A stretch of DNA of 64,000 bases. Source: Wenzhouxiangella limi. GTDB lineage: Bacteria; Pseudomonadota; Gammaproteobacteria; Xanthomonadales; Wenzhouxiangellaceae. Position numbers and translations under genes: made by a program. A model generated the notes under the pieces. It had not been told where the DNA came from and did not search any database. It worked only from the letters and a program-made list of their open reading frames with translations. Shown one piece after another: positions 1-7,718 of the stretch; position 1 is the first letter of the stretch; each line of letters opens with the position of its first letter. Where the stretch lies: assembly GCF_010499265.1 (NCBI RefSeq), contig NZ_JAAGSC010000041.1, forward strand, positions 173,521-237,520. Reading direction: 5' to 3'.

Positions 1-359
1 GCGAAGTTTCGGTACGCCACGTGCGCGAGGACCGCGAACGTACCGTGCGCCTGGTGCTCGAAGAGAACCTGGATGCGCGCATTTCCGGTCGCCGTCTGGA
101 CGAGCGGCTGGACGGGGCCACGCTGGTCCAGGCGCCCCAGCGCAGCCGGAGCGGCGGGGTGCTGATCGAGGATGTGCGTCGCAATAGCCCGACCTGGCGC
201 GCCGGTCTGCGGCCCGGTGACCTCATCATCACGCTCAACCAGCAGCCGCTGGCCGATCTGGCCCAGATGCGGGAAAAGTTTCCGCTGGATTCCGATGCGC
301 CGCTGATGCTCGAGATCCTGCGCCGCGGCGTCGGCTACCGCGTCATCCTGGAACCGTGA
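1..359 (+). CDS. Do-like serine endoprotease (DegP/DegQ/MucD family), C-terminal fragment
   Basis: This is the 3' end of a gene entering from the left edge; the frame is open from base 3 and ends at TGA 357-359. What remains is about 118 residues holding one PDZ domain, with the carboxylate-loop region GGVLIEDVRRNSPTWRAG followed by LRPGDLIITLN. This is the typical last PDZ domain of periplasmic Do-like proteases, which degrade misfolded envelope proteins. The trypsin-like catalytic domain is outside the window, so the protease assignment rests on the PDZ sequence and on it being the extreme C-terminus (ending VILEP). It converges on the DUF294 gene with 20 bp between stop codons. Confidence 0.75.
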   Translation, partial: EVSVRHVREDRERTVRLVLEENLDARISGRRLDERLDGATLVQAPQRSRSGGVLIEDVRRNSPTWRAGLRPGDLIITLNQQPLADLAQMREKFPLDSDAPLMLEILRRGVGYRVILEP

Positions 360-379
360 GCCGGACTTTCCGGAATGGA

Positions 380-2197
380 TCAGACCTGGTAGCGGTTGGA
401 CAGGGCTTCCTGGGCAGTGCGCACGATGCCGAAGGCTGACCGCAGGTAACGCCGGTGCAGGCCGGACAATTCGTCCGGGTCGACCAGGTGGTTGGGCTTT
501 TCGCCACGCTCGTAGAGCGCCACCTGGTGGCGCAGGCGCACGTTCCCGATGAAGCGCAGGGCGTGGATCAGGTCATCGGCATCGCCGTCGTTCATGATGC
601 CCTGCTCGCCGGCGGCCCGGAGCCGCTCCTCGGTGTGGACCGCGGTGATAGCGCCTTCCAGCGCGCGCACGCGGGCCAGATCGACGATCGGAATCACACC
701 CCGCTTTTTCAGGTTCAGGCCCTGGCTTTTTTCGCCGTCGTGCTCCTGGACGAACTGTCGGAAAAGGCCGAGCGGGGGGCGATGGCCCATGGATTCGGCG
801 GCCAGGAAGCGCCTGAAGATCTTGCTCTGGCTGGCCTGTTCCAGGACTTCGGCGTGCAGGCGACGGGCCATGGCGAGGTCGCCGGCGACACCGCGCATGT
901 CGAAAAAAATGCTGGACTGCATCACCGACTTTGGCTTCGGTTCCACGATCCAGCCGGCAAAGGTCTTGCGCCAGGCCGCGTATCCCATGCGCCATTCGCC
1001 CTTGGCCATGACACCGCCTGGACAGTAAACATAGCCGCAGTCGTTGAGGCCGTCACAGACGAAGTCGGCCAGCTTTCGGAAGTACTCGGCCGCCTCGCCT
1101 TCGGGGGCGTGGGCCAGTAAAAGACCATTGTCCTGATCGCTGACCAGGCCCTGCTCGAGACGGGCCTGCGAGCCGAAGGCCATCCAGGTCCAGGCCATGG
1201 GGGCTTCTCCCAACTGGTCCAGGGCCAGGGCCAGCAGCCGGCGCGTGCAGGCATCGGTGATCATGCTGGCCACCCGGCCGACTTCGCTGACCTGGCTGCC
1301 CTGCCGAGCCATTGCAGCGAGCATGCCGGGTCCCTGACGGGCTACTTCCGCCACCGCCGCTGCATTTTCCGCGCGCTGGATGTCGCGAACCAGTCGCAGG
1401 GGGTGCGGTGACTGCTGCCGCAGGAGGTCGCCGGAACTGATGACGCTGGCCAGTTGCCCGTCTTCGGTCGTCACTGGCAGATGGTGAATGCCCAGGCGCA
1501 TCATCTCGACCAGCGCATCCTCGATGCGGTGATGGGTAGAGACGGTGACGGGGTCCCGGGTCATGACCTCGGCGATTGGCAGCTTGGGATCCATGCCCTG
1601 GCCCAGCACCCGATTGCGCAGGTCGCGGTCGGTGACGATGCCCACCAGCGCGCCGTCGCGGACCAGCGGTACCGAGCTGACCTGGTGGCGGCTCATCAGC
1701 GCAGCTGTCTCGCCGATCGAGCGTTCTGGATCACCGGTGATCGGTGCTCGCAGCGGCAAGTCTCCGAGTCTTGCCGGGCGATGCCCGCTGGCTTCGCGCA
1801 GGCGGGCGCCGGGCCCATCGCTGAAAAACCTGGCGAAGTCGGGGTTACGTTGCCCCAGTGTTTCTAGATCCGGTGCCGGCAGGTGGAGCAGAGACAGCTC
1901 TTCGATGGCTTCGACCTCGTAGTCGCAGGCTTCGCCGTTGAAGCGCACGGCGTGGCCGAACAACTCGCCTTCGCCCCGCTGCTCCAGGGGACGACCATCG
2001 GCTGCCTTGAGGACGACCGCGCCTGCGGCGATGACGTAGATGCCGTGCTCCCCGGGTTGCTCGAACTGTCCGACCGAGTCGCCAGCGCTGAACTCGAGGG
2101 TCTGGCACGCGCTGATCAATGGCTCGATTTCTTCTCTGGGCAACTCCGAAAATGGCGCGACTTCGGCCAGAAACGCGCAGGACGCGGCAGGCTGCAT
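380..2197 (-). CDS. cNMP-binding / CBS-pair / DUF294 nucleotidyltransferase-like protein
   Basis: 605 aa. Visible domains are a cyclic-nucleotide-binding-like beta barrel (about residues 10-120), a tandem CBS pair (about 150-262, with VSSVPLVRDGALVGIVTDRDL and LGIHHLPVT), and a DUF294-type nucleotidyltransferase-like core containing GSQAR (342-346) and SDQDN (353-357), then the DUF294 C-terminal domain. The family resembles GlnD/KNTase folds and is found beside ActP-type symporters in Pseudomonas, Shewanella and Vibrio; its substrate is not established. The ATG is preceded by AAGGAG. It is the last gene of the receiver - pseudokinase/exonuclease - CBS operon, 36 bp after the preceding gene. 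A sensory or adenylylating role in acetate uptake is inference. Confidence 0.85.
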   Translation of the reverse strand: MQPAASCAFLAEVAPFSELPREEIEPLISACQTLEFSAGDSVGQFEQPGEHGIYVIAAGAVVLKAADGRPLEQRGEGELFGHAVRFNGEACDYEVEAIEELSLLHLPAPDLETLGQRNPDFARFFSDGPGARLREASGHRPARLGDLPLRAPITGDPERSIGETAALMSRHQVSSVPLVRDGALVGIVTDRDLRNRVLGQGMDPKLPIAEVMTRDPVTVSTHHRIEDALVEMMRLGIHHLPVTTEDGQLASVISSGDLLRQQSPHPLRLVRDIQRAENAAAVAEVARQGPGMLAAMARQGSQVSEVGRVASMITDACTRRLLALALDQLGEAPMAWTWMAFGSQARLEQGLVSDQDNGLLLAHAPEGEAAEYFRKLADFVCDGLNDCGYVYCPGGVMAKGEWRMGYAAWRKTFAGWIVEPKPKSVMQSSIFFDMRGVAGDLAMARRLHAEVLEQASQSKIFRRFLAAESMGHRPPLGLFRQFVQEHDGEKSQGLNLKKRGVIPIVDLARVRALEGAITAVHTEERLRAAGEQGIMNDGDADDLIHALRFIGNVRLRHQVALYERGEKPNHLVDPDELSGLHRRYLRSAFGIVRTAQEALSNRYQV

Positions 2198-2233
2198 GCG
2201 GATGTCTCCTTAGATTATCAATAGATCCGGGAA

Positions 2234-4423
2234 TCAGTAGTTGACCCGGGCATAGTAGGTCTTCTGGGCTGCCTCGCGCGCCTGCCTCAGGGTATGAATC
2301 CCCTTTTCGGCCAGCAGGGGGATGAGCTGAACGAGGATTTCGGCGGTCACCATGGCGTCGCCGATGGCGGTATGGCGACCGATAATGGTCAGTCCAAAAC
2401 GCTCGGCGATGGCTTCAAGGCGGTGCGAGTCCTGATTTTCATGGACCAGCGCCGACAACAGCAAGGTATCCAGCACCGGGTGATCGAAGCGCACGCCGGT
2501 GCGCTTTTCCTTGAGCTGCAGGCAGCGCATGTCGAAGGCCGCGTTGTGGGCAACCAGAACAGTATCCTGGCAGAAGCCGTGAAAGGCTGGCAAAACCTCG
2601 TCGATGGTCGGCTGGTCCTTGACCATGTCCGGAGTGATACCGTGAATCGGAATACTGGCTGGCGGAATGATCCGTTTCGGGTCGACCAGCTGGTCAAAGA
2701 ACTCATGCGTGAGCACCTTGCCGTTGACGATGCGGACCGCGCCAATCTGAATGATTTCGTCACCCTCCGCCGGATTCAGCCCTGTGGTCTCGGTATCAAA
2801 GACGGTATAGGCCAGCTCGACCAGGGGGCTGTCATCGAGGCCGCGGGTTCTTTCCGTGGCCTGGAACAGGTCAAAATCGTAATATTCCGGACGGCTTTCA
2901 TAGCGCATGAAGGTGGCGGCCGGCAGTTCTTCCTGGGGCGTGGCCAGGGGCAACAGCAGGCGAAAGAAGCAGCGATGGCGCGCGTCGTTGATTTCCTGCT
3001 CGATCCAGCATTCGCCGCCGTGACGTTCGAGGACATCGCGCACCGTCAAGGAGAGAGTTTCGGAGCCGACCTGAATCGGCTCCTGGTCCCAGCCGAGCTC
3101 GGCTTTGTCGCTTGCCCCGTCGCAGGGCATCCAGATCAGGTCCAGCACGCCCTGGCCGGATTGCTCGCCCGCTCGCAGGGTGAGCTTGCGTACCCTGCAG
3201 CGCTCGTGCAGGCGGCCCGCGAGATGGAGCACGGCTTGCAGCAGGGTGAAGCTCTCGACTTTCAGCCAGACGGCCTGGTTGCCTGGTTCGACATCGACCT
3301 GCAGGTCCAGCTCCGATTCCAGACGTCGCATGCCGGCTTCGACCAGATCTTCTCCCAGCATATCTTCCAGCGGCCAGCGTGAGCGAAGAGCAGCGCTTGA
3401 CGGCGGCTGCAGCTCATCGATCCGGCGACTCAGGCCGTGGACTTCCTCGCGGATTACGTCGAGCAGCCGTTCGCGCATTTGTTCGCTGATGGCGGGATCT
3501 TCCAGCACCTCGGCGGCTGCGCGGGCATTGGCCAGCCGCGACCGGGTTCCCTCGGTCAGGCTGGTAAGAATGCGGTCCTTTTCGGCATCGGCCTGCATTT
3601 CGTCGGTGATGTTTTCGATCAGCAGCACGAAACCGGTCATGCTGTCGGTCGCCCTGGCTTCCTTGCCGCTGGTCTCGACGTCGCGCACCGGGGTCATCTG
3701 CACTCGGAGCAGTTTGCCGGAGGGTGTGGTGGTGACGAACTGGGCCGACGGGGCACCGGCGCCGCGTCGCAGTCGGCGCTGCACGTTTTCGAGCGCGTGG
3801 TTGACGAGCTTGCGGTCCAGCACGGTATAGATCGACCGACCCAGGCCCATCAATTCGGCACCGCCGGCTGGCGTCGGCAGCCGCGAAAGGCGACGGAACT
3901 GCAGTCGCGCGCGATTGTTGTAAAGCAGTATGCGGCCGTCGAGATTGCAGACCACCACGCTCTTGGTCAGCTCCGACATCAGTGCTGCTAGCCGATTTTT
4001 TTCCAGTTCGGTCTGGCGGCTGGCGGCCTGTACGCGCTGGTCCATGTCCTCTCTGAGCGCCTCGCGCTGGGCGACCAGCTGTCCAATCACCTCGGCCAGG
4101 CGACGGTTTTCCGCGCTGCCGCGGGGTGTCGGGAGACGCTGGACATCGGTTTCGAGCAATAACCGGGCCTCCTCGGCCAGCTTGGCCGGTGCTCGCAGAT
4201 AGTGGTCGATCAGGTGGCGCAGGGCGGCCGCGGTCGGAACCAGAGAGCCGGCCCACAAAAACAGCAGTAGCCCACCCTTGCCGCCAAGTGCTTCCAGCAC
4301 GGTTTGCCAGTCGGCGGGATCCAGTACCGCCCATAGCAGGATCCCGGCCACGACCAGCCAAAGCAGGCAGGCCAGGCCGACGACGGCAACGCCGACGGCC
4401 AGACGCCAGTCAAATCGCCTCAT
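2234..4423 (-). CDS. Membrane PAS/degenerate histidine-kinase protein fused to a DEDDh 3'-5' exonuclease
   Basis: 729 aa. Two N-terminal membrane helices (about 8-34 and 48-72) are followed by a coiled linker, a PAS-like domain (about 140-275), a kinase-like region (about 285-510), and a C-terminal DnaQ-type exonuclease. The exonuclease has Exo I FDTETTG (D543, E545), Exo II HNAAFD (D631) and Exo III RHTAIGD (H684, D689), so the DEDDh set is complete. The kinase part looks dead: where an H-box should read SHELRxPL the sequence is LTEGTRSRL, and the N-box and G-boxes are not recognisable. Orthologues without stated function sit next to actP/DUF294 genes in other gammaproteobacteria. ATGA overlap with the upstream receiver gene implies translational coupling. 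A nuclease active near the membrane is inference. Confidence 0.85.
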   Translation of the reverse strand: MRRFDWRLAVGVAVVGLACLLWLVVAGILLWAVLDPADWQTVLEALGGKGGLLLFLWAGSLVPTAAALRHLIDHYLRAPAKLAEEARLLLETDVQRLPTPRGSAENRRLAEVIGQLVAQREALREDMDQRVQAASRQTELEKNRLAALMSELTKSVVVCNLDGRILLYNNRARLQFRRLSRLPTPAGGAELMGLGRSIYTVLDRKLVNHALENVQRRLRRGAGAPSAQFVTTTPSGKLLRVQMTPVRDVETSGKEARATDSMTGFVLLIENITDEMQADAEKDRILTSLTEGTRSRLANARAAAEVLEDPAISEQMRERLLDVIREEVHGLSRRIDELQPPSSAALRSRWPLEDMLGEDLVEAGMRRLESELDLQVDVEPGNQAVWLKVESFTLLQAVLHLAGRLHERCRVRKLTLRAGEQSGQGVLDLIWMPCDGASDKAELGWDQEPIQVGSETLSLTVRDVLERHGGECWIEQEINDARHRCFFRLLLPLATPQEELPAATFMRYESRPEYYDFDLFQATERTRGLDDSPLVELAYTVFDTETTGLNPAEGDEIIQIGAVRIVNGKVLTHEFFDQLVDPKRIIPPASIPIHGITPDMVKDQPTIDEVLPAFHGFCQDTVLVAHNAAFDMRCLQLKEKRTGVRFDHPVLDTLLLSALVHENQDSHRLEAIAERFGLTIIGRHTAIGDAMVTAEILVQLIPLLAEKGIHTLRQAREAAQKTYYARVNY

Positions 4424-4794
4424 CGCGCTTCCTTGAGCAGAATTTGCACCTGACGGACCAGGTCATCGGTAGAGAACGGCTTGACGATGTAGGCGTCGGC
4501 GCCCAGTGCCTTGCCCTTGGCGATATCGGTCTCGCGCGCCTTCGCGCTCAGCATCACGATGCGGATATGGCGCAGTGATGGATCTGCGCGAACCTGCTGG
4601 CAGATCTCGAAACCGGACTCGCCGGGCATCATCACGTCGAGCACCACCAGATCTGGACGTTGCTGCCGGATCATCTTCATTGCCTCAGTGCCATCGCGCG
4701 CCATGCTGACGTCGAAGCCCTGGCGCTGCATCAGGTATTCCAGCGAAATGAGCAGATTGGCTTCGTTGTCGGCGATCAGAACCTTGCTGGCCAT
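4420..4794 (-). CDS. Single-domain response regulator (CheY-like receiver)
   Basis: 124 aa from ATG 4794, chosen over an upstream in-frame start because MASKVLIADNEA begins the receiver fold and AGGAGG sits just upstream. Key residues are present: acidic D9 (IADNEAN), phospho-acceptor D53 (VVLDVMMPG), S83 (MLSAK) and K105 (IVKPF). There is no output domain. It overlaps the pseudokinase-exonuclease gene by 4 bp and is the first gene of that operon. Its partner kinase is not evident: the adjacent kinase-like protein lacks an H-box, so phosphorylation by another sensor such as CrbS or by a small phospho-donor is possible. The promoter region carries a copy of the acetate-locus palindrome. Confidence 0.88.
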   Translation of the reverse strand: MASKVLIADNEANLLISLEYLMQRQGFDVSMARDGTEAMKMIRQQRPDLVVLDVMMPGESGFEICQQVRADPSLRHIRIVMLSAKARETDIAKGKALGADAYIVKPFSTDDLVRQVQILLKEAR

Positions 4795-4816
4795 GGCGTC
4801 GGCCTCCTCTTGGATC

Positions 4817-4859
4817 AAGGTAGCAAGCGGGAGGCGTGTTTACGCTTCGACTTTGGTTG
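4817..4859 (-). promoter_or_regulatory. Candidate CrbR-type operator and promoter for the receiver-exonuclease-CBS operon
   Basis: Read on the minus strand, CAACCAAAGTCG (4859 to 4848) is followed by AAG, and 25 nt later by the weak -10-like hexamer TACCTT (4822 to 4817). The promoter-proximal half GTCG is identical to that in the other three copies in this locus. The -10 match is poor (3 of 6), so the call depends on the shared geometry. Confidence 0.45.
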
Positions 4860-4867
4860 TAGAACGG

Positions 4868-5392
4868 TCATGGCTGTCTGTTGCAGGCAATGGCCAGGGC
4901 CGGGTCATCGGGCGCCAGTTGGCGCCAGTCCGCACCCGGTAGATCGCCGGCCGGGTCCAGCTCGACGCCGCCATGCAAATCCGCCCGCCGGCCTTCGGTA
5001 CAGTCGAAAACGACCGGAATCCGGCGCGCCGGCATCCAGCGTCCCAGAAGCAGCACGCTGGTCATGACCCGTCCGGGCTGGTCCGCATGAGTACGATTGC
5101 GCCGGGTGTCCAGGGCCACGATCCGCAGGCTCAAGGGGCGAACGTAGGTCCAGGGTCGGTACCAGGTCGATTCCCGGCTGATCGAGACCACTTCGACCCC
5201 TTCCGGCAGTGAGTCCACCGTGCGCGGCAACCAGCTGTATTCCATCGAAATCATGAACACGATCATGCCGACGCCGGCCGCTGCCGGGGCCAGCCAGGAG
5301 GGCAGACGGCGACCGGTGGCGGCATTGATCGCCATGACCACCCCGGCCAAGGCCAGTCCCAGAACGATGGCCGCCAGGAATTCAAGCAGCAT
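4868..5392 (-). CDS. Small membrane-anchored protein of unknown function
   Basis: 174 aa from ATG 5392, preceded by GGAG; longer in-frame starts lack a ribosome site and encode non-hydrophobic sequence. Two hydrophobic helices (about 1-22 and 32-50) are followed by a soluble domain of about 120 residues with WYRPWTYVRPLSLRIVALDTR and a late cysteine pair (VVFDCTEG and AIACNRQP). I recognise no family. It lies between the symporter gene, from which a hairpin terminator separates it, and the receiver gene 73 bp downstream, which has its own candidate promoter. A role in the acetate locus is suggested only by position. Confidence 0.7.
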   Translation of the reverse strand: MLLEFLAAIVLGLALAGVVMAINAATGRRLPSWLAPAAAGVGMIVFMISMEYSWLPRTVDSLPEGVEVVSISRESTWYRPWTYVRPLSLRIVALDTRRNRTHADQPGRVMTSVLLLGRWMPARRIPVVFDCTEGRRADLHGGVELDPAGDLPGADWRQLAPDDPALAIACNRQP

Positions 5393-5421
5393 GAATGAAG
5401 GCTCCGAAGAATGGGTGCGGA

Positions 5422-5452
5422 AATAAACCTGCCCGGCAGCGAGGCCGGGCAG
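5422..5452 (-). terminator. Rho-independent terminator after the symporter gene
   Basis: Perfect 9-bp inverted repeat CTGCCCGGC / GCCGGGCAG (5429-5437 and 5444-5452) with a 6-nt loop. On the minus strand it is followed directly by GTTTATTT, so it terminates transcription coming from the DUF4212-symporter operon. Confidence 0.75.
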
Positions 5453-5503
5453 CGATCTTGACCAGGCCGCCGGGGTTGGACCCGGCGACGGCATGTGCGG
5501 CGC

Positions 5504-7276
5504 TTAGTGGTCGACAGCGGCGCCGGCACCGCGCGGAACGCGGATGCTCTCGACCAGTTCCTGGATATGCTCGGGTGGTTCGGCTGTGACCTTCATCACA
5601 AGGTAGGCTACCAGGAAGTTGATCATCGCGCCGATGGCACCGAAAGACAGCGGCGAGATGCCGAGCAGCCAGTTGTCGGGCGTATTGGCGAGCATGTTGG
5701 TTTCCGGAATGAAGAACCAGCCCAGGTAGGTGAAGATGTAGAGCAGGGTGGCGATCAGCCCTGCCAGCATCCCGGCGACCGCGCCGTAGGTGTTCATTTT
5801 CTTGGAGAAGATGCCCATCATCAGGGCCGGGAACAGCGTCGCGGCCGCCAGTCCGAAGGCCAGTGCCACCACCTGTGCGGCGAAGCCCGGTGGATTGAGC
5901 CCGAGGTAGGTCGCCAGCGCGATCGCGAATGCCATCGATACGCGCGCGGCGAGCAGTTCCTGTTTGTCGGTGATGTTGGGCGTGAGCACTGATTTGAGCA
6001 TGTCGTGACTGATGGCCGAGGAAATCGCCAGAAGCAGCCCGGCCGCGGTCGACAGCGCTGCGGCCAGGCCGCCGGCGGCGATCAGGGCCAGTACCCAGGG
6101 CGGTAGCTGGGCGATTTCCGGATTGGCCAGAACCAGAATGTCGCGGTTGAAGGTCACCATTTCGTTCCCTTCCCAGCCTCGCTCGGCCGCAACCGAGGCA
6201 AACTCCTCGGAGTTGTCGTTGTAGTACTGGATGCGACCGTCGTCGTTTTTGTCCTCGAAGGCCAGCAGTCCCGTCTGTTCCCAGCTCTCCATCCAGTCCG
6301 GACGCTCGTCGTAGCGGATCGGCTCGGCTGACGTGCCGTCGGGGAAGATTGTGGTGATGATGTTCAGTCTGGCCATGGCGCCGACGGCCGGTGCGGTCAG
6401 GTAGAGCAGGGCAATGAACACCAGCGCCCAGCCGGCCGATTTGCGGGCATCGGCGACTTTCGGCACGGTGAAAAACCGGATGATGACGTGCGGCAGTCCG
6501 GCGGTGCCGATCATCAGCGACAGGGTAAACAGGACCATATTGACGGTGGAGCCATGATGACCGGTGTAGTCCTGAAAGCCCAGCTCGATCAGAACCTCAT
6601 TGAGCTTGGTCAGCAGGGGCATGCCGGACTCGGCGTGGGTCGAAAACAGTCCCAGCCCCGGAATCGGGTTATTGGTCAGCTGCAGGGAAATGAACACCGC
6701 GGGGATGGTGTAGGCGGTGATCAGCACGCAGTACTGCGCCAGCTGGGTGTAGGTGATCCCCTTCATGCCGCCGAGGACGGCATAGATGAAGACCACGGCC
6801 GCAGCGATGAACAGCCCGGTCTCGTTTTGCACTTCCAGAAAGCGCGAGAAGGCCACCCCGGCGCCGGTCATCTGGCCGATCACGTAGGTGATGGAACACA
6901 CCAGCAGGCAGACCACGGCGACGACGCGCGCACTCTGGCTGTAAAAACGGTCGCCGATGAATTCCGGAACCGTGAAGCGGCCGAACTTCCTCAGGTATGG
7001 CGCCAGCAGCAGCGCCAACAGCACGTAGCCGCCGGTCCACCCCATCAGGAAGGTCGAATTGCCGTAGCCGACGAAGGCGATCAGGCCTGCCATGGAAATG
7101 AACGAGGCCGCCGACATCCAGTCGGCGGCAGTCGCCGCGCCGTTGACGATCGGATTGACGCCGCGACTGGCAGCGTAGAAGTCGGACGTCGTCCCGGCGC
7201 GCGCCCAGATGGCGATGCCGATGTAGAGGGCGAACGAGGCGCCGACGACGAGGAGATTGAGTGTGAACTGGCTCAT
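5504..7276 (-). CDS. Sodium:solute symporter, VC_2705 (ActP-like) family
   Basis: 590 aa, 13 or more hydrophobic segments, SSS/SLC5 fold. The N-terminus reads FYAASRGVNPIVNGAATAAD and the core GGMKGITYTQLAQY, matching the large-subunit symporters that pair with DUF4212 proteins and are commonly annotated as acetate permeases. A hydrophilic insert (about 311-392) separates two membrane segments and holds an EF-hand-like loop DKNDDGRIQYYN at 342-353. GGGAG precedes the ATG, and the gene starts 16 bp after the DUF4212 stop. Likely function is Na+-coupled uptake of acetate or another short carboxylate at the inner membrane; the substrate is inferred from the family and from acs, crbS and crbR next door. 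Confidence 0.88.
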   Translation of the reverse strand: MSQFTLNLLVVGASFALYIGIAIWARAGTTSDFYAASRGVNPIVNGAATAADWMSAASFISMAGLIAFVGYGNSTFLMGWTGGYVLLALLLAPYLRKFGRFTVPEFIGDRFYSQSARVVAVVCLLVCSITYVIGQMTGAGVAFSRFLEVQNETGLFIAAAVVFIYAVLGGMKGITYTQLAQYCVLITAYTIPAVFISLQLTNNPIPGLGLFSTHAESGMPLLTKLNEVLIELGFQDYTGHHGSTVNMVLFTLSLMIGTAGLPHVIIRFFTVPKVADARKSAGWALVFIALLYLTAPAVGAMARLNIITTIFPDGTSAEPIRYDERPDWMESWEQTGLLAFEDKNDDGRIQYYNDNSEEFASVAAERGWEGNEMVTFNRDILVLANPEIAQLPPWVLALIAAGGLAAALSTAAGLLLAISSAISHDMLKSVLTPNITDKQELLAARVSMAFAIALATYLGLNPPGFAAQVVALAFGLAAATLFPALMMGIFSKKMNTYGAVAGMLAGLIATLLYIFTYLGWFFIPETNMLANTPDNWLLGISPLSFGAIGAMINFLVAYLVMKVTAEPPEHIQELVESIRVPRGAGAAVDH

Positions 7277-7292
7277 GGTGATCTTGCTCCCT

Positions 7293-7559
7293 TTACTGTT
7301 CGTCGACGCCGAATTCGCGGTCGACCCGGTTCATGTACCAGGTGTAGTAGAAGATCAGCGCGATGAAGGTCAGGATCGAGCCCTGCTGGGCGAACCAGAA
7401 TCCCAGATCGGTGCCCCCGATGGTGATTGGCAGCATCTGCAAAAGCGGCCGCAGCAGGATGGCGAACCCGAAGGACACCAGGGCCCAGATGGCCAGGCAG
7501 ATCTTGATGATGCGGATATTGGCCGTCCAGTAGGCGGCAGCGGACTTGTCGTCAGACAT
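7293..7559 (-). CDS. DUF4212 small subunit of the symporter
   Basis: 88 aa with two membrane helices (about 21-41 and 54-73), beginning MSDDKSAAAYWTANIRII. The ATG at 7559 is preceded by GAGGGA; a longer in-frame start would add 46 residues with no membrane or family features. DUF4212 proteins are encoded directly upstream of VC_2705-type symporters and resemble the YjcH partner of ActP. It is the first gene of the operon, and its promoter region holds the acetate-locus palindrome. Confidence 0.88.
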   Translation of the reverse strand: MSDDKSAAAYWTANIRIIKICLAIWALVSFGFAILLRPLLQMLPITIGGTDLGFWFAQQGSILTFIALIFYYTWYMNRVDREFGVDEQ

Positions 7560-7603
7560 GATGATTGGATTCCCTCGGCAGAAGTGTGCTTGTTCTTTCT
7601 TGA

Positions 7604-7646
7604 AGTGTAGGCAGCCTGTTTGAGAAAACCCATACGACCAAAGTAG
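7604..7646 (-). promoter_or_regulatory. Candidate CrbR-type operator and promoter for the DUF4212-symporter operon
   Basis: On the minus strand CTACTTTGGTCG (7646 to 7635) is followed after 25 nt by TACACT (7609 to 7604), a good -10. The -35 position is poor (TGGGTT), as expected for an activator-dependent promoter. The box centre falls near -43 of the predicted start. It also lies in the divergent crbS upstream region, where TATGAT at 7668-7673 could be the crbS -10. Confidence 0.55.
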
Positions 7647-7718
7647 GTTCCGCCTGTGAGGCGCTGCTATGATGCGTGCGGTTTCTGATGGACGCATTCA
7701 CAAAACGATGGGCGCCTG

